Shown: positions 1 to 12,170 of the stretch, in pieces
Layout: each line of letters opens with the position of its first letter
Position numbering within the stretch: position 1 is the first letter of the stretch
Source: Diadema setosum
Lineage: Eukaryota; Echinodermata; Echinoidea; Diadematoida; Diadematidae
Length of the DNA: 64,000 nucleotides
Assembly: GCF_964275005.1 (NCBI RefSeq)
Contig: NC_092694.1
Location: forward strand, 37,339,971 to 37,403,970
Reading direction: 5' to 3'
Translations under genes and position numbers: made by a program
Notes under the pieces: model-generated
What the model saw: only the letters and a program-made list of their open reading frames with translations
Told to the model about the DNA's origin: nothing
Databases searched by the model: none

Positions 1-59
1 TTCGCCCGGTGCGCCCCGCTTAATTTCCAAAGCAAAAAAAAAAAAAAAAAGAAAAAAAG

Positions 60-96
<37 letters not shown>

Positions 97-1330
97 CCAT
101 AAAGGACAGTTTTGGGGACTGTAAAATATCAAAATTTTCAAGCTCACTCGCTTCGCTCGCTCGCATTAAATCATTATTCCATTCTCCTGATGTTGCTGCC
201 AGTAATTGTCGGCAGTTGCGCCCGGTGTGCCCCCCTTAATTTCCAAAGCGAAAAAAAAAAAAATACAGCGACAAACGGCAGTCTTTGGACTGTAAAATGT
301 CAAAATTTTGAAGCTCGCTCGCATTTGATCATTATTCTATTCTATTGATTTTGCTGCCAATAATTGCCAGCAGTTTTCGCCCGGTGCGCCCCTCTTAATT
401 TTCAAAGTGAAAAATATTGCTACAAACGGCAGTTTTTGGACTGTAAAATGTCAAAATTTTGAAGCTCGCTCGCTTCGCTCGCTCGCATTCATTATTATGC
501 CATTCTCCTGATGCTGGTGCCAGTAATTGCCAGTAGTTTTCGACCTGTGCGCCCCCTTAATTTCTAAAGCGAAAAAAAAAAAGCCACAAACGACAGTTTT
601 GGGGACTGTAAAATGTCAAAAATTTTAAGCTCACTCGCTTCGCTCGCTCGCATTTAATCATTATGCCATAATACACTCTCCTGATGTTGCTGCCAGTAAT
701 TGCCATCAATTTTCGCCCGGTGCGCCCCCCTTAATTTCCAAAGCGAAAAATTACAGCCACAAAGGACAGTTTTGGGGACTGTAAAATATCAAAATTTTCA
801 AGCTCACTCGCTCCGCTCGCTCGCATTTAATCGTTATGCCATTCTCCTGATGTTGCTGCCAGTAATTGCCGGCAGTTGCGCCCGGTGTGCCCCCTTAATT
901 TCCAAAGCGAAAAAAAATACAGCCACAAACGGCAGTCTTTGGACTGTAAAATGTCAAAATTTTGAAGCTCGCTCGCTCCGCTCGCTCGCATTTAACCGCG
1001 GTGCCATTCTCCTGATGTTGCTGCCAGTGATTGACAGCAGTTGCGCCCGGTGCGGTCCCCCTTAATTTCCAAAGCGAAAAAGTATAGCTACAAACGGCAG
1101 TTTTTAGACTGTAAAATGTCAAAATTTTCAAGCTCGCTCGCATTTAATCGCTATGCCATTCTCCTGATGTTGCTGCCAGTGATTGACAGCAGTTGCGCCC
1201 GGTGTGCCCCTCCCTTAATTTCCAAAGCGAAGAATATAGCTACAAATGGCAGTTTTTGGACTGTAATGTCAAAATTTTCCCCCCTACCATACCCTCCCCC
1301 CCCCTCGCTTGCTTCGCTCCCTCACATAAC
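1..1330. repeat. Tandem array of ~163-bp units (8 copies)
   Basis: Eight head-to-tail units can be followed by the recurring motif GACTGTAAAAT near 118, 289, 440, 605, 778, 942 and 1108, with a changed form near 1260; spacings run from 151 to 173 bp. Each unit contains, in order, a CGCCCGGTGCGCCCC block, a TTAATTTCCAAAGCGAAAA block with a variable A-run, the GACTGTAAAAT block, a palindromic GCTCGCTTCGCTCGCTCGC block and a CTCCTGATGTTGCTGCCAG block. The last unit decays into a C-rich stretch. The first unit carries a (TA)n run at 64-92. Units differ by scattered substitutions, so the array is not brand new. Open frames across it repeat the same short peptide and are by-products. The array continues off the left edge of the window. 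Confidence 0.9.
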
Positions 1331-2257
1331 CGCTCCTCCTTAGATCAAATCCTGTCTACGCCGGTGATAGGCCCCACTATTTAGTAGGCCTTCATAGTGA
1401 TGTCGCACATGCGGAGCAAGAGCTGAAATACCACGATTTAGTCATTCAATAATATATTGTGAATATTTCATTTTCTTATTGTTTTTTTAAAGAAAAGAAA
1501 ACACATTTTTTACCAAAAGTGTGCACCAGATTGCTGAATTTCAGGGCTGAAAATGCAAAATCTTCCTCGTGTGGGAGAAGGCTACCACCCCCCATACACA
1601 ACCTCCCCCCGTTCGGTCGTTCCGCTCCCTCTCACATATATTAAAAAAAAAAAAATGTTTTCATACTTTTAAGGTCTGATTTTCCGCCGAAAGTCATCTG
1701 ATAAGCAAAAAAAAAAAAAAAAAAAAAAAGGCAACAAGAACTTCATCTTCATATTTTTGCTGCCACTTTCCTCCCACATTATATTTCATGCAAAAGAGTG
1801 GGACATCCGATCCCTGTATAAAGTGTGTGTGTGTGTGTGGGGGGGGGGGGCACCAAGCTTCTCCCCCCCCCCCCCCCCTCCCCAAGGCTGCGCAAGTCCG
1901 GTGGGCTTGTAATCGTGGTGATGGTGACCATCCCCCCCACTCCTCAGGACGGATTTACGCCGTTGCCCCCTGCATACACTTTTAATTTTTTAGTACACTT
2001 TCTGGAAAAGGATCTTCCGGACACCCAAGCCAGATGATTGATGTCCAAAATGCTGTCCGAAAAAAACAACAACAAACAAACAAACAAACAAACAAACAAA
2101 CAAACAAAAACAACAGCAACAACAAAAGGTTAGCATCCGCCCCTGGCCAGCATAACAACGTTGTTGGTATACACGGCTCCACTGCTGTAGGCTAGTTATT
2201 TTCTTCGAATTTGTTATGTGTTTGTAAATATCTGTGAATAAACTGTATTGTAATGTA
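1331..2257. other. Non-coding, low-complexity stretch
   Basis: No gene is seen. A second C-rich CTCGCT-type block near 1590-1640 resembles the end of the preceding array. There are A-runs at 1650 and 1707, a (GT)n-G11 run at 1825-1850, a C-run at 1862-1877 and a (CAAA)n tract at 2072-2107. Confidence 0.6.
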
Positions 2258-2440
2258 AATGAATGAATGAATGAATGAATGAATGAATGAATGAATGAAT
2301 GAATGAATGAATGAATGAATGAATGAATGAATGAATGAATGAATGAATGAAATGAATGAATGAATGAATGAATGAATGAATGAATGAATGAATAAATAAA
2401 TGAATGAATGAATGAATGAATGAATGAATGAATGAATGAT
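2258..2440. repeat. (AATG)n microsatellite
   Basis: About 180 bp of a nearly perfect tetranucleotide repeat with a few interruptions near 2350 and 2390. Its reverse strand is open and would read as a Phe-Ile-His-Ser repeat, which is a by-product and not a gene. Confidence 0.97.
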
Positions 2441-2959
2441 TTTTATTACCAAATTTAAGTTCACAGTCTATCTTCAGCCTACTGAAGGTCTGGAGGCAGA
2501 AGAAGAAATAGGAAAAAGAGGCTTAAGACGGACGAACATCGACCTTTCACTCTTTTTGTGCTCAGCATTGTGTGCACCTGCAAGCGAAGACCCGCCGCGG
2601 CGCGCCGGGGACCTGGCTCCGCACACACTGCATGCGTGTACTGGACCTACTGGCCCTACTACGTACACACACGTCCCCCATGCATACATACGCAAATTAC
2701 TGGACATCGACCCGGGTTATCACACACATAATAAATAGCCAAAGATCGATCGTGTACGATCTTTGGTATTACCGAGGACGACGGTACCTGGTGATGACTT
2801 ACACCATGTGAATATTCCCTCATAGATTTATGCAATAATAACTGTCTGAAATAACTTTCGTCGCGTGAGTGGTGCATGACCATTTTCAACCACGTTAGAA
2901 GGTCAAGGTGTAGGCCTATGTTCCAACGCCATTGACAAGGGTTGGGAGAAAATGTCATT

Positions 2960-3142
2960 TCAGGGCGCGGCTAGACCGGCTGCTGGCGACATTACAAGCT
3001 CTCCATCCACGGCGCCGGGTAGGTGAGCGGAGTGTGTCCATCGCAACGGGTCGGTAGAAGTGCGGAGTGTACGGGCTTCGGCCTCACCCTCGCGAGCCTG
3101 GTGGGGACCCGCCGCTTATGGGACACCACAATATTGTGAAGT
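2960..3142 (+). other. GC-rich island, possible 5' UTR exon of the patched-domain gene
   Basis: This stretch is clearly richer in G, C and CpG than the AT-rich DNA around it, and it ends at a strong donor-like site, GAAGT followed by GTAAGT at 3143. No convincing coding frame is seen. It lies 11 kb upstream of the patched-domain coding start on the same strand, so it may be a transcription-start exon for that gene or for an unrelated transcript. This is inference from composition and one splice motif only. Confidence 0.3.
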
Positions 3143-3192
3143 GTAAGTAGAAATCTAGTGGGAACACTGATACGGTAGAATCAGACAGTCCT

Positions 3193-3363
3193 GGGGCCCG
3201 TTGCATAAAACTTACCATTGAATTTCAATGGTAACTACCGTCAAAATTAGGCATCACAGCCAATCAGCATCAAGGATTATAAAATTTACCGCTTATTTGA
3301 AGACTTATACCGCTAGAAAGGAGCAGTAAGGCGTAGTACTAAGGGTTTTATGCAACAGGGCCC
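3193..3363. mobile_element. Foldback MITE, copy A
   Basis: The ends are GGGGCCCGTTGCATAAAA and its inverted form TTTTATGCAACAGGGCCC. About 171 bp, non-coding. Only the outer 20 bp or so pair well; the middle differs from copies B and C and is the most diverged of the three. It is separated from copy B by a few bases. No clear target duplication is seen. Confidence 0.85.
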
Positions 3364-3368
3364 TGGCT

Positions 3369-3542
3369 GGGGGCCGTTGCATAAAAGTTACAATTATGGT
3401 AACTTTGCCATCCAGTGGTAACTAGAAATCTACCATGGTAACAATACTCAACAGCCAATCAAAATCAAGAATTCTATGGAAGTTACCATTGCCATTGGAT
3501 GGCAAAAGTTACCATAATTGTAACTTTTATGCAACGGGCCCC
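3369..3542. mobile_element. Foldback MITE, copy B
   Basis: Long inverted arms begin GGGCCGTTGCATAAAAGTT and continue through AATTATGGTAACTTTGCCAT for about 55 bp. They flank a short core containing AGCCAATCAAAATCAAGAAT. The whole 174-bp unit can fold into one hairpin. It is the same family as copy C at 37019-37175, whose core is in the opposite orientation. Confidence 0.92.
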
Positions 3543-3965
3543 TGGCATGTTTATACAATGTGTCCAAGATAAGATTTGCGTCAAGCTTTCTTAAACAAAT
3601 CGTTAGTGTTTACTAGTGAACCTACTCTAGCCCGACCAGACGCCGTGACACTTGTGTACAGCGAAAGGACTGTTTATAGGCGTACTAGTAGCCCTAGGTC
3701 CTACTAGTACTAGTACTGTAGTTGCTAGTATTACTATTATTAGTAACCTAACTATGCTAACAATAAAAAAAAAAAGTGCCTCTAAATAACTGGCTGTTCA
3801 CCTGTTTGGGAAAAGAGTTCCAAGAATTCATGTTAATTATACCCCTCCCCTTGTTAAGGAGTCCCCCCCCCCCCCCCCCCCACCCCGCGGATGATGTCTG
3901 ACTTGTATTTTGAACAACAACTGTGAATTAGTTATCAAGTGACTTCTAGTGAGTACTCTAGAGTA
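3543..3965. other. Non-coding, nothing recognised
   Basis: AT-rich DNA with short CTAGTA-type runs near 3685-3720 and a C-run at 3858-3875. I see no gene or element. Confidence 0.5.
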
Positions 3966-4495
3966 GCGGACCCAGTTTGCGGCAGGTTAAGGCCTTTTCA
4001 AGGGTATTTAGTAGTAATTAGTATTCTGGTAAAACGGGCAACAGAAATTATTATTATTATTATTATTTTTTTTGAACTGGAAGAGGTAGGCCTACCAAAG
4101 GCCTCTTGATACTGCATCACAATTTTGTATGGTGGACAATTACCCTAACGTTAGTCATAATAATCAATTTTATGCAGAAAATTTGCAACCACCAAGAGGA
4201 CCCGGTTTGTGGCAGGGGGGTCCAGTTTGCAGCACTAGCACCCCACACAAAAATGTCCCCTGATTTCTTCAAACATTAAAATTTTGCAAAAACCAAATAT
4301 TTTTTGATGGTACAACTAGCTTTCAGCTTGTAATGTTAGAACACTTTATTTGGATTTATTATCTCGATCCTTCACGATTTCATAGTTTTTCAAGATCGCA
4401 TGTATTTCATCAATTTCCACCCATTTTGACATGTAAAATAGCGCTATGTGTGTAAATCCCATACGGTAGGGGTGCCGCAAACCGAACCCATCCCC
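3966..4495. mobile_element. Possible TIR element with GTTTGCGGCA ends
   Basis: GGACCCAGTTTGCGGCA near 3968 is matched in inverted orientation by TGCCGCAAACCGAACCC near 4473. Related GACCCGGTTTGTGGCA and GTCCAGTTTGCAGCAC motifs occur inside, near 4200-4235. The end pairing is short and imperfect and no target duplication is clear, so the element status is tentative. Confidence 0.35.
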
Positions 4496-7400
4496 AACAT
4501 TGTGGTCACTGAAATGTTGCAATCCTCAAAACTGACAAAGGAAATGAATTTTAGAATATTTAATACAGTTACACGAGGAATCCTTTCCATGCCAGGCCTC
4601 TTTTCATAGTAAGATTTTGTACAATGTATAAAGGGATGATGGTGGTTGCCTAGTAACAGAACAAAATCTTAACGTTTTGTTAAGAAAGTCATACTTTTTT
4701 AAAAACAGCGTGACACAGACGGTTTAAATTAGAATTATGAAGGCCATCATCCAAGTTATTTCATGATTCTGGTATCAAAAGAAAGCTCCTCAGTTGCTCT
4801 TCAAATAAAACAATTTAGAAAAAAAAATACCCTTCTACTTTTGAAGATATGGTTAGATATTCCTAGGGCCAAGGCTATCTTCTGTAAGCTTACAGCTTAC
4901 AGTGTACAATTATAGTTGTACGTAGAAATTAGTTATAAGGCTGTATCTGGTGACTGGTATGCAACTTGTTATGGAAATTTTTGGATACGGTAGTCTACCC
5001 AAATCTGAGTGAGAGGGGCGAACCTTCCCACTTCATGGTATCGCCATGTCCCACACGACCAGGATTTTAAAATCTTAAAAAAAAAAAAAAAAGTATGTAT
5101 ACTGTACATTGTAGATGTACGACTCTGATACCACAGTAGTAACAGCACGTTGTGGTTAGGGTTGGGATTTAAGTAATTTAACCTGTTCAATTTCTCTGAG
5201 TAGAATAATCCCTACCCCCTTCCCCCCCCCCTCCAAAAATGTATACCAGACCTCATATTTACTCCAACCCCATCAAAATTAAAGTGCACAATCTATTAGA
5301 ATATTCAAGTAGAGCAGAAAAAGATCAATTTGATGAGGGGAGTAATGAACATGTATACCTGGTACCTATGGAGTTCCTTTTTTGCCTTATTTTCCAGCAT
5401 CCCAAACCCCATCATATCTTTGATATTCCTTCTCTTTTCTTGCGGGGAGAGGTCCTAGAATAGTCTGTGAATGCTAGTCCATAACACATTGTAAATCATG
5501 CTAAAATGAAACGATTTGAATAGAAAGCATTTTAGTTATCAATCAGAGAAAACAAACTGAAAACAAACGCAAATCCCCTTTATGGGCCGTTCACACGAAC
5601 CTCATAAATCTTTACCCGACAAAATTGTTTGTTGATCGTACTGCATGATTCTGATATCCAAAGACGAGTCTTCAGGAGTATACTTGACCCGGTATCTATG
5701 GGAAATGTGAATTAAATAGCAAAATCAGCCCGTCTTCAACGGGTTAAGTACATTTTAAAATCATAACATTTACTAATTTGATTTGTAAACACCCAAACTG
5801 TACTTTTATTATGTATAGCATCTACTTAAAAAAAGAGAGAAAAGCATAGATTCAAGAAGAAATCATTCTCTTGGCACCAGATTCCTGTACTGTCAAACTG
5901 TAGTTACAATGATTGATTGTTGATTGATTTGAAAATGATAACTTTGTAAAAGCAAAGAGGGATCCTCTGCAGAATTATTGATTTAAAAAAAATAATTATT
6001 TTATTTATTTTCCATAAAATGATGGAGGAGTTGCAGTGTGGATACATTTTCTTCACTTCTCTGAAATCGAAAGGCCATGCTGTGCTGTATCAGAGAAAAG
6101 AAATAGGAAGTTTAGAACATCTTTAAAGGCATAATTTACCATTTGCAGATGAAAGCATTAGTGCTTTAAAATAGTTCTAAAATGTGAGTTAGGGATAGAA
6201 ACAGCCACTGTCGAAATTTGAATCCGTATAATCGATGTTAAGTGTTGTTAAATACACAAAATGTGAACAATGGTTATAATAAAATGTTTCCAGACTAAAC
6301 CGTGTACAGTTACGGTTTATTGAGAAAAACACTGATATCTCCTTGTATATTAGGTTTTATTGCAAATATTTCATATGGTAGGATGCTTTATGATACAACA
6401 GACCTACACATATGCATCAAATGTGATATCTAGAACATTTTTGAAATCACTGCTCCCAAAGGTAAACTGGACCTTTAAGCTCGTCCAGTCCTTTATACCA
6501 TTGCAAACTGAAATGATGTAGGGCCTACCTTATTTCATATCACAGTAAAAACAGTCAACATGTCTCAAAGGGACTAAAAACAAATTAATTTGTCCTCAAT
6601 CGTCCTTGAAATGACACCTTGAAACAAGCAGAAATGAGAGAGAGAGAGAGTGAGAAGAGAGAATTTTAATAGAAACTGTCAGTAGAAATAAGCTTTATTG
6701 CCCTCGGGAGGCGTGGCAATGATGCTAGCTATCCCCAAGGTCTTGGCTGCCAGCAAATTACACCAAGGTTTCCCTTTTTTCTTGTGATCCACCTTCCCAG
6801 CCAGTAGCTGGCATTTTGCCAGTACAAGTACCTGACAAATATGATTATCTCAATGTATGAGCCCTTTCAGATGGGCGAAAAACTTGTTTTGTAAACAGGT
6901 TTAGAAACACATTTCATCAGGGCTGCTACCAACCTTTAGTAATTTTGTTGGTGAGCTGTTGTCCACTCTCGTGGATTTCCTCAGACTATTAAGTGGTTAC
7001 ACATTTTCTCTTGCACTGGCTGCTTGTTTCTTAATCCTTGGACCGAATTCAGTGATAAAATGTACCTGATTCCCTATTTGAGTGTGGGCTGATGAAGTCA
7101 GATACAGGAATGGACAAAAATTCACCTACGATATTATCAAAGGTAGGGAATCCCATTTGCATGCCTTAAATGAAGAGTTGTATAAATACAGTGGTATGTT
7201 GAAGAGAGTATCATCTTAGAAACTCCCATAAAGTATTGAAAGTGGAAGGTAACATTTAGTACATTTTTATTGACCGTTAGATTTTGAATTGAATTTTTTT
7301 CGGGGCTCACCGTAAATTCCAGTACATTACTAGGCTACCTTTGCAGACCCATGCACTGCATGTGTGTCCATAGGTTTGTGAAGAAAGTTCATCAAAACTT

Positions 7401-8220
7401 ACAAACATTTCTGTATACATTCTTGCCACACACTCTATATGTTATTACATCAGCTCTTATACTTTTAGATTTGTGTTTATAGATTAAAAAAAAATACAGA
7501 AGACTGCAACAAAAAGGCTTAAGTGTGGCTGACACACAGAACTACTGAGTAGTTGAGTTTTGTGCATTATTCAAATTGTAGATAACTGTTGACTTCCAAA
7601 TTTCTCAGCAGTGGCCTAAACAAGTCCCTTGAGGTTGGTACATTTTGGGAGGTCTGTAAAAGGTATCCCCTACCTTTAAAGGTTGGTAGAAGCCTTTGAC
7701 TTCCTGTTGAATAATCATCCTCAACTGATGAAAGTTTTTTATAACATTTCATGCTGATTAAGTTAGTCTATTTAGTCTGTCATAACGCTCATTCAGATAT
7801 AAACTCCATAATTGACGGTTTGAAAAAATAAATTTTGAAATATATATGGTTAAACAAAATAATCCTTGTCTGTGAACACATGGAATAATATTCACTTACA
7901 ATGTACCACTGACCATTGGTAGCATGATGCACATATCAGTTCACCATGATATTGTTTGTTTTTTTTAAATCCTCACTGCTGTAAGAGTGGAAATTTTCAC
8001 GGTGGCGCAACCAGAATCTAGCACAAAAATAAAAAGCACGAAAATATTTATGTTTGCCATACAGTATGTGCCAGTAGTTATTATGTCTAGATTCGGTGGA
8101 ATTAAAAACACGCGAAACTCTTCTTACCCTGCCGAGCGCGAAAATATCCACTTGTACATTATCGTCTTGCACAATGTACAATGTGCATGAATGTGAATGA
8201 ACAATTGAACTAACTGTACT
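4496..8220. other. Intergenic or intronic DNA, nothing recognised
   Basis: No convincing exon or element is seen. The DNA is AT-rich with short homopolymers. Small open frames near 5000-5460, 7570-7750 and 7936-8256 lack splice context or recognisable sequence. A TTCGCG-type AT-rich stretch near 8030-8160 resembles the interiors of the small elements at 18466 and 23212 but has no clear ends. Confidence 0.5.
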
Positions 8221-8431
8221 ACAATATATAGATGATGACTGGCGGGGAGGGAACATACCGAATGTTCCACCAGAAGGGTTTGAAATGCTATTGAGGGAGG
8301 TTATAAATCCCTCAACTTCGTCTCGGGACTTATAGCTTCCCGAAATAGCATTTCAGACCCTGAGGGTGGAACGTTTCGTTCATGTTCCCGACAACAAAAG
8401 CCATCATCTGTTATATTATATAGGTTCTATA
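8221..8431. mobile_element. Foldback element, imperfect arms
   Basis: GAATGTTCCACC, then GGTTTGAAATGCTATT and TATAAATCCC, are mirrored by GGGACTTATAG, AATAGCATTTCAGACCC and GGTGGAACGTTT. The arms are about 60 bp in the core and extend more loosely outward, with ATAGATGATGACTGG matched against GCCATCATCTGTTAT. Non-coding; probably a snapback MITE. Confidence 0.75.
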
Positions 8432-9215
8432 GTCAAATACAGTCATTAATCGGTCATCTGCTCATTCACATTGTATGGAATAGGCAAAGTTACACTATCG
8501 ATTGTGTGAAAAATATGATCGTTCAATCGTTTGGTATCGTTTGTCATTTGTTACATGTACGTGAAAATGTTACAAAAATGTTCTCCCATGGGCGAACATT
8601 ACCAATGTTCCTCCATCACGTGACTGTGTTTAGCCAATCACTAACCGGTATTTGACTAACCCATTTAATATTGTACAATGTATAAGGTTAAGGTTGAGGA
8701 TGCAAAGACCATGTGTTTTTTTTTGTTTGTTTGTTTGTTTGTTTTTTTGTTGCCAGGCATTAGTAGTTTGGAGGTTTTGAGTGCTTTGTTTGCAGCCAAG
8801 GTATATATTGATCTATTATAGAAAAGCCCTGTTTTTTGTTTTGTTTTGTGTTGTTGTTTTTTTGCCAAGAGTTTTTTTTTTTTGAACAGCAGCAGCAGCA
8901 GCAGCAAAAAAAAAAAGTTTTGTATAACAATCCAAAAATGATAAATTGTGTGTCACTGTGTGTGTGTGTGTGTGTTTGGATCTACAATCATGCATTCCCC
9001 ATTCCACAATTTGTGTTTCATGTCACAGTTATACCAAGTAGGAGTTTTTAATGTGTTTTATTAAATGCCTGTCCTTAAATAGTCCGTGATTCAAGGCGAG
9101 CATTGCAGTGAGAATGGTTTGACTGCAAATGGTTGACATAATAGGAGACAGATTTTGAATGTAGCTTTTTCATTGTATTTGCAAATAATGCTGTGTTCAG
9201 TAAGCTCGTGAATTA
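8432..9215. other. Non-coding with microsatellites
   Basis: Contains a (TTTG)n tract near 8718-8746, (CAG)n near 8888-8903 followed by an A-run, and (GT)n near 8955-8975. No gene is seen. Confidence 0.6.
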
Positions 9216-10511
9216 TTGTCCCCGCCGAACGAGTTCGAGCAGGGGACTATGAATCGGGCTCTGTACGTGTGTGTGTCCGTGTGTCCGTCCGTCCGTCCGT
9301 CCGTCCGTGTGTCCGTCCATGTGTGCGTCCGTGTGTGATCAAAATCTTCAATTTGCTACTTCTCTGTCATTTATGAGCCAATTTTGATTCTGTTTGCTTT
9401 ATATGATAGCACTACATGGGAGCTTTGAAACTTCTACACAGAATTTCAGTCGTGACCTTTGACCTTGACCTTAGACCTACAATTGTATATTGTACATTTT
9501 GCTACAAAGTGCTACTCCTTCGCCATTTCTAACCCGATTTCGATTCTGTTTGCTTTATATGATGGCACTAGGTGAGGGCTTCAAAACTTGTACACAGAAT
9601 TTTGACCTTTTACTTCTTTGACCTTTGACCTTGATTTTTGACCTGTATTGTACATTTTGCTACAAAATGCTACTCCTTCTCCATTTCTAACCCGATTTCG
9701 ATTCCGTTTGCTTTATGTGATGGCACTAGGTGAGGGCTTCAAAACTTCTTCACAGAATTTTGACCTTTGACTTCTTTGACCTTTGACCTTGATTTTTTGA
9801 CCTATATTGTACATTTTGCTACAAAATGCTACTCCTTCGCCATTTCTAACCCGATTTCGATTCCGTTTGCTTTATGTGATGGCACTAGGTGAGGGCTTCA
9901 ACACTTGTACACAGAATTTTGACCTTTGACTTCTTTGACCTTTGACCTTGATTTTTTGACCTGTATTGTACATTTTGCTACAAAATGCTACTCCTTCGCC
10001 ATTTCTAACCCGATTTCGATTCCGTTTGCTTTATGTGATGGCACTAGGTGAGGGCTTCAACACTTCTACACAGAATTTTGACCTTTGACTTCTTTGAGCT
10101 TTGACCTGGATTTTTTGGCCTGTATTGTACACTTTGCTACAAAATGCTACTCCTTTGCCATTTCTTACCCGATTTCAATTCTGTTTGATTTATGTGATGG
10201 CACTAGGTGAGGGCTTCAAAACTTCTACACAGAATTTTGACCTTTGACCTTTGACCTTAATTTTTGACCTACATTTTGTTGTACATTTTGCTACAAAATG
10301 CTACTCCTTCGCCATTTCTAACCCGATTTCGATTCCGTTTGCTTTATGTGATGGCACTAGGTGAGCGCTTCAAAACTTCTACACAGAATTTTGACCTTTG
10401 ACTTCTTTGACCTTTGACCTTGATTTTTGACCTTTATTGTACATTTTGCTACAAAATGCTACTTCCGGGGGGGACATATATTACGCACCGCGTAATTTCT
10501 ACTTTTCCTTG
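9216..10511 (+). mobile_element. Helentron-like non-autonomous element (HINE), copy 1
   Basis: The element starts TTGTCCCCGCCGAACGAG and ends TTTCTACTTTTCCTTG. Its 5' end contains a CGAAC-GA-GTTCG hairpin, followed by a (CCGT)n microsatellite (9280-9335). The body is a variant first unit plus tandem units of about 157 bp, marked by CTACTCCTTCGCCATTTC near 9511, 9669, 9828, 9987, 10146 and 10300. Near the 3' end ATTACGC-ACC-GCGTAAT (10480-10496) forms a hairpin that stops 15 nt before the terminus, as in Helitron-type elements. The flanks (TAT and TTTTCATTT) fit insertion between two T residues without a target duplication. No protein is encoded. The assignment to the Helentron group rests on architecture, not on a transposase match. 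Confidence 0.75.
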
Positions 10512-10612
10512 TTTTCATTTCTTTAATATCTTGTGTGTTTCAGCAGTGGCACAAACTAGTGGGCCGTCATAGCTTTTTGATACAAGAGTGTTTATACACA
10601 TAGCAGGGGCGG

Positions 10613-10758
10613 ATCCAGGAATTCTGTAAAGAGGGAGCGCCTTTTCAAGATTAAAGGGGGGGGCGCATGCACCCTCCCCCCCCCCCCCACCCCTGGATTT
10701 ACCAGAAATAAAGGGGGTGTGCACCTGGTGCACCCCCCCCCCCCTGGATCCGCCACTG
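10613..10758. mobile_element. Small TIR element with CAG-GGCGGATCCAGG ends
   Basis: CAGGGGCGGATCCAGG at the left is matched by CCTGGATCCGCCACTG at the right. The 146-bp interior is G- and C-run rich. CAG-type ends are common in hAT-like MITEs, but I could not find an exact 8-bp target duplication. The same ends recur at 20594-20718 and 38591-40231. Confidence 0.8.
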
Positions 10759-12170
10759 CATAGGTTCATTTGTTTGTCATGCAAATCCTGCACAATAACT
10801 TTCAAGGAATTGTTCACACATCAGTGAGTTTAAACCAACTGCATGGAAAGTCACACAATGTCTGAAGTTGCTACTGATGTTATGCTGTAGCTTGCCATAG
10901 CAGTGATGTCCAGAATGCATTGCAATTTGGGATGCAACACCAGGAAAATCATTCCCTGTACAGTACTCGTCAGTATAATTAGAAAACAAATGAAGAGTTT
11001 TATCGCAAAACAAGCTAACTACCTTCTTGTTAAGTTGAGGTATTTGTGATTTAAAGCTTCTAAAAATCAAAGAATATATCAAATGAGAAAATACAGGATA
11101 TTTTTAATCATAACTTCTAGAATATATTCCTTGTCCTGTCACAAGTGAGGTTAATACTGGAAAGGTTTCATTGCTCTATGTGATGATGGACGTACAGTAA
11201 TTCTTTGAAACATTTGTTTAAAAATGGCACTTAGCTCATTTTGAAATAAAACCCCTCAAATGTACAAGATGTGAGATCTCAGCTTTAGAACACTAATCAC
11301 CGAGTACCTGCCACCATCCATGCCTGCACTCAGACTGATAATATAGAAACAAGTGACATTCTTATTTCAAACACCGAGGGAAGGTGTTGTTTTGAGATCC
11401 TCTGATCCCAAAATGAAAAGAGCAGATCTTAGCAATAATACAGGAAACAGTCTGAACTCTCACAGGGAAATGGCCTCATTTCTGTAGAAAAAGGTTTAGA
11501 GGCTTGCCACCTTCTTCCTGGGTGCAGGATCACATTACTGGTGGCAAGGATAACAGTACCTACTGTAGCGATTACACACCGTAATGCTGATAATTTATCA
11601 TCATTTCTTGTTCTTAAAGTTTGTTTGTAATATCTTTCTGTTCTCATTGATGTTATCACTTCATTAATACACTTTTATCACCACTATTTTTCTATTTTGC
11701 TGCTGCTGATGATGATGATAATAAGATCATCCTTTTTTGCTGTCATTGTCAGAAGTATTCTCTTTTAGTGGTAAAAATTGTAACTTAAATTCTGTACTTC
11801 TTACAAAATGACTGGCATAGCCTATTGTATGTGCACTATTTTCTGCATTATATGCAGTTCATTGTCTACACATACTGTACACACCGAGTATTTGGCGAGT
11901 CAAGTGCTATTCTCCAATTTAAAAACACAGCATGAAAATATTAACTCTGATTCTTGACACAAGTGTAACATGCATTGCATGCATTTTTCTGTTCATTACT
12001 GGTACTCCAAGATCACTTGTAAAATTGTCATGAAGTCTTGATTCTCCCCAAATTAGACCTGCTTTATACAGTATCCATCAAAATCACACAGCATTTATTC
12101 CGTGCAGACAGCTAGAGTTGTACATGTATGCCTAGAGATAATAATTATTAATAAGCCAGACAAGCATATT
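10759..12170. other. Intergenic DNA, nothing recognised
   Basis: AT-rich with several short open frames that have no recognisable sequence. I see no gene or clear element. Confidence 0.5.

Noticed and set aside
112-1343. Series of open frames with a recurring Cys-Ala-Pro-Leu-Asn-Phe peptide
   Set aside because: They follow the tandem 163-bp units in several frames and both strands; the similarity comes from the repeat.
2192-2464. Minus-strand open frame of Phe-Ile-His-Ser repeats
   Set aside because: It is the translation of the (AATG)n microsatellite, with no other coding signal.
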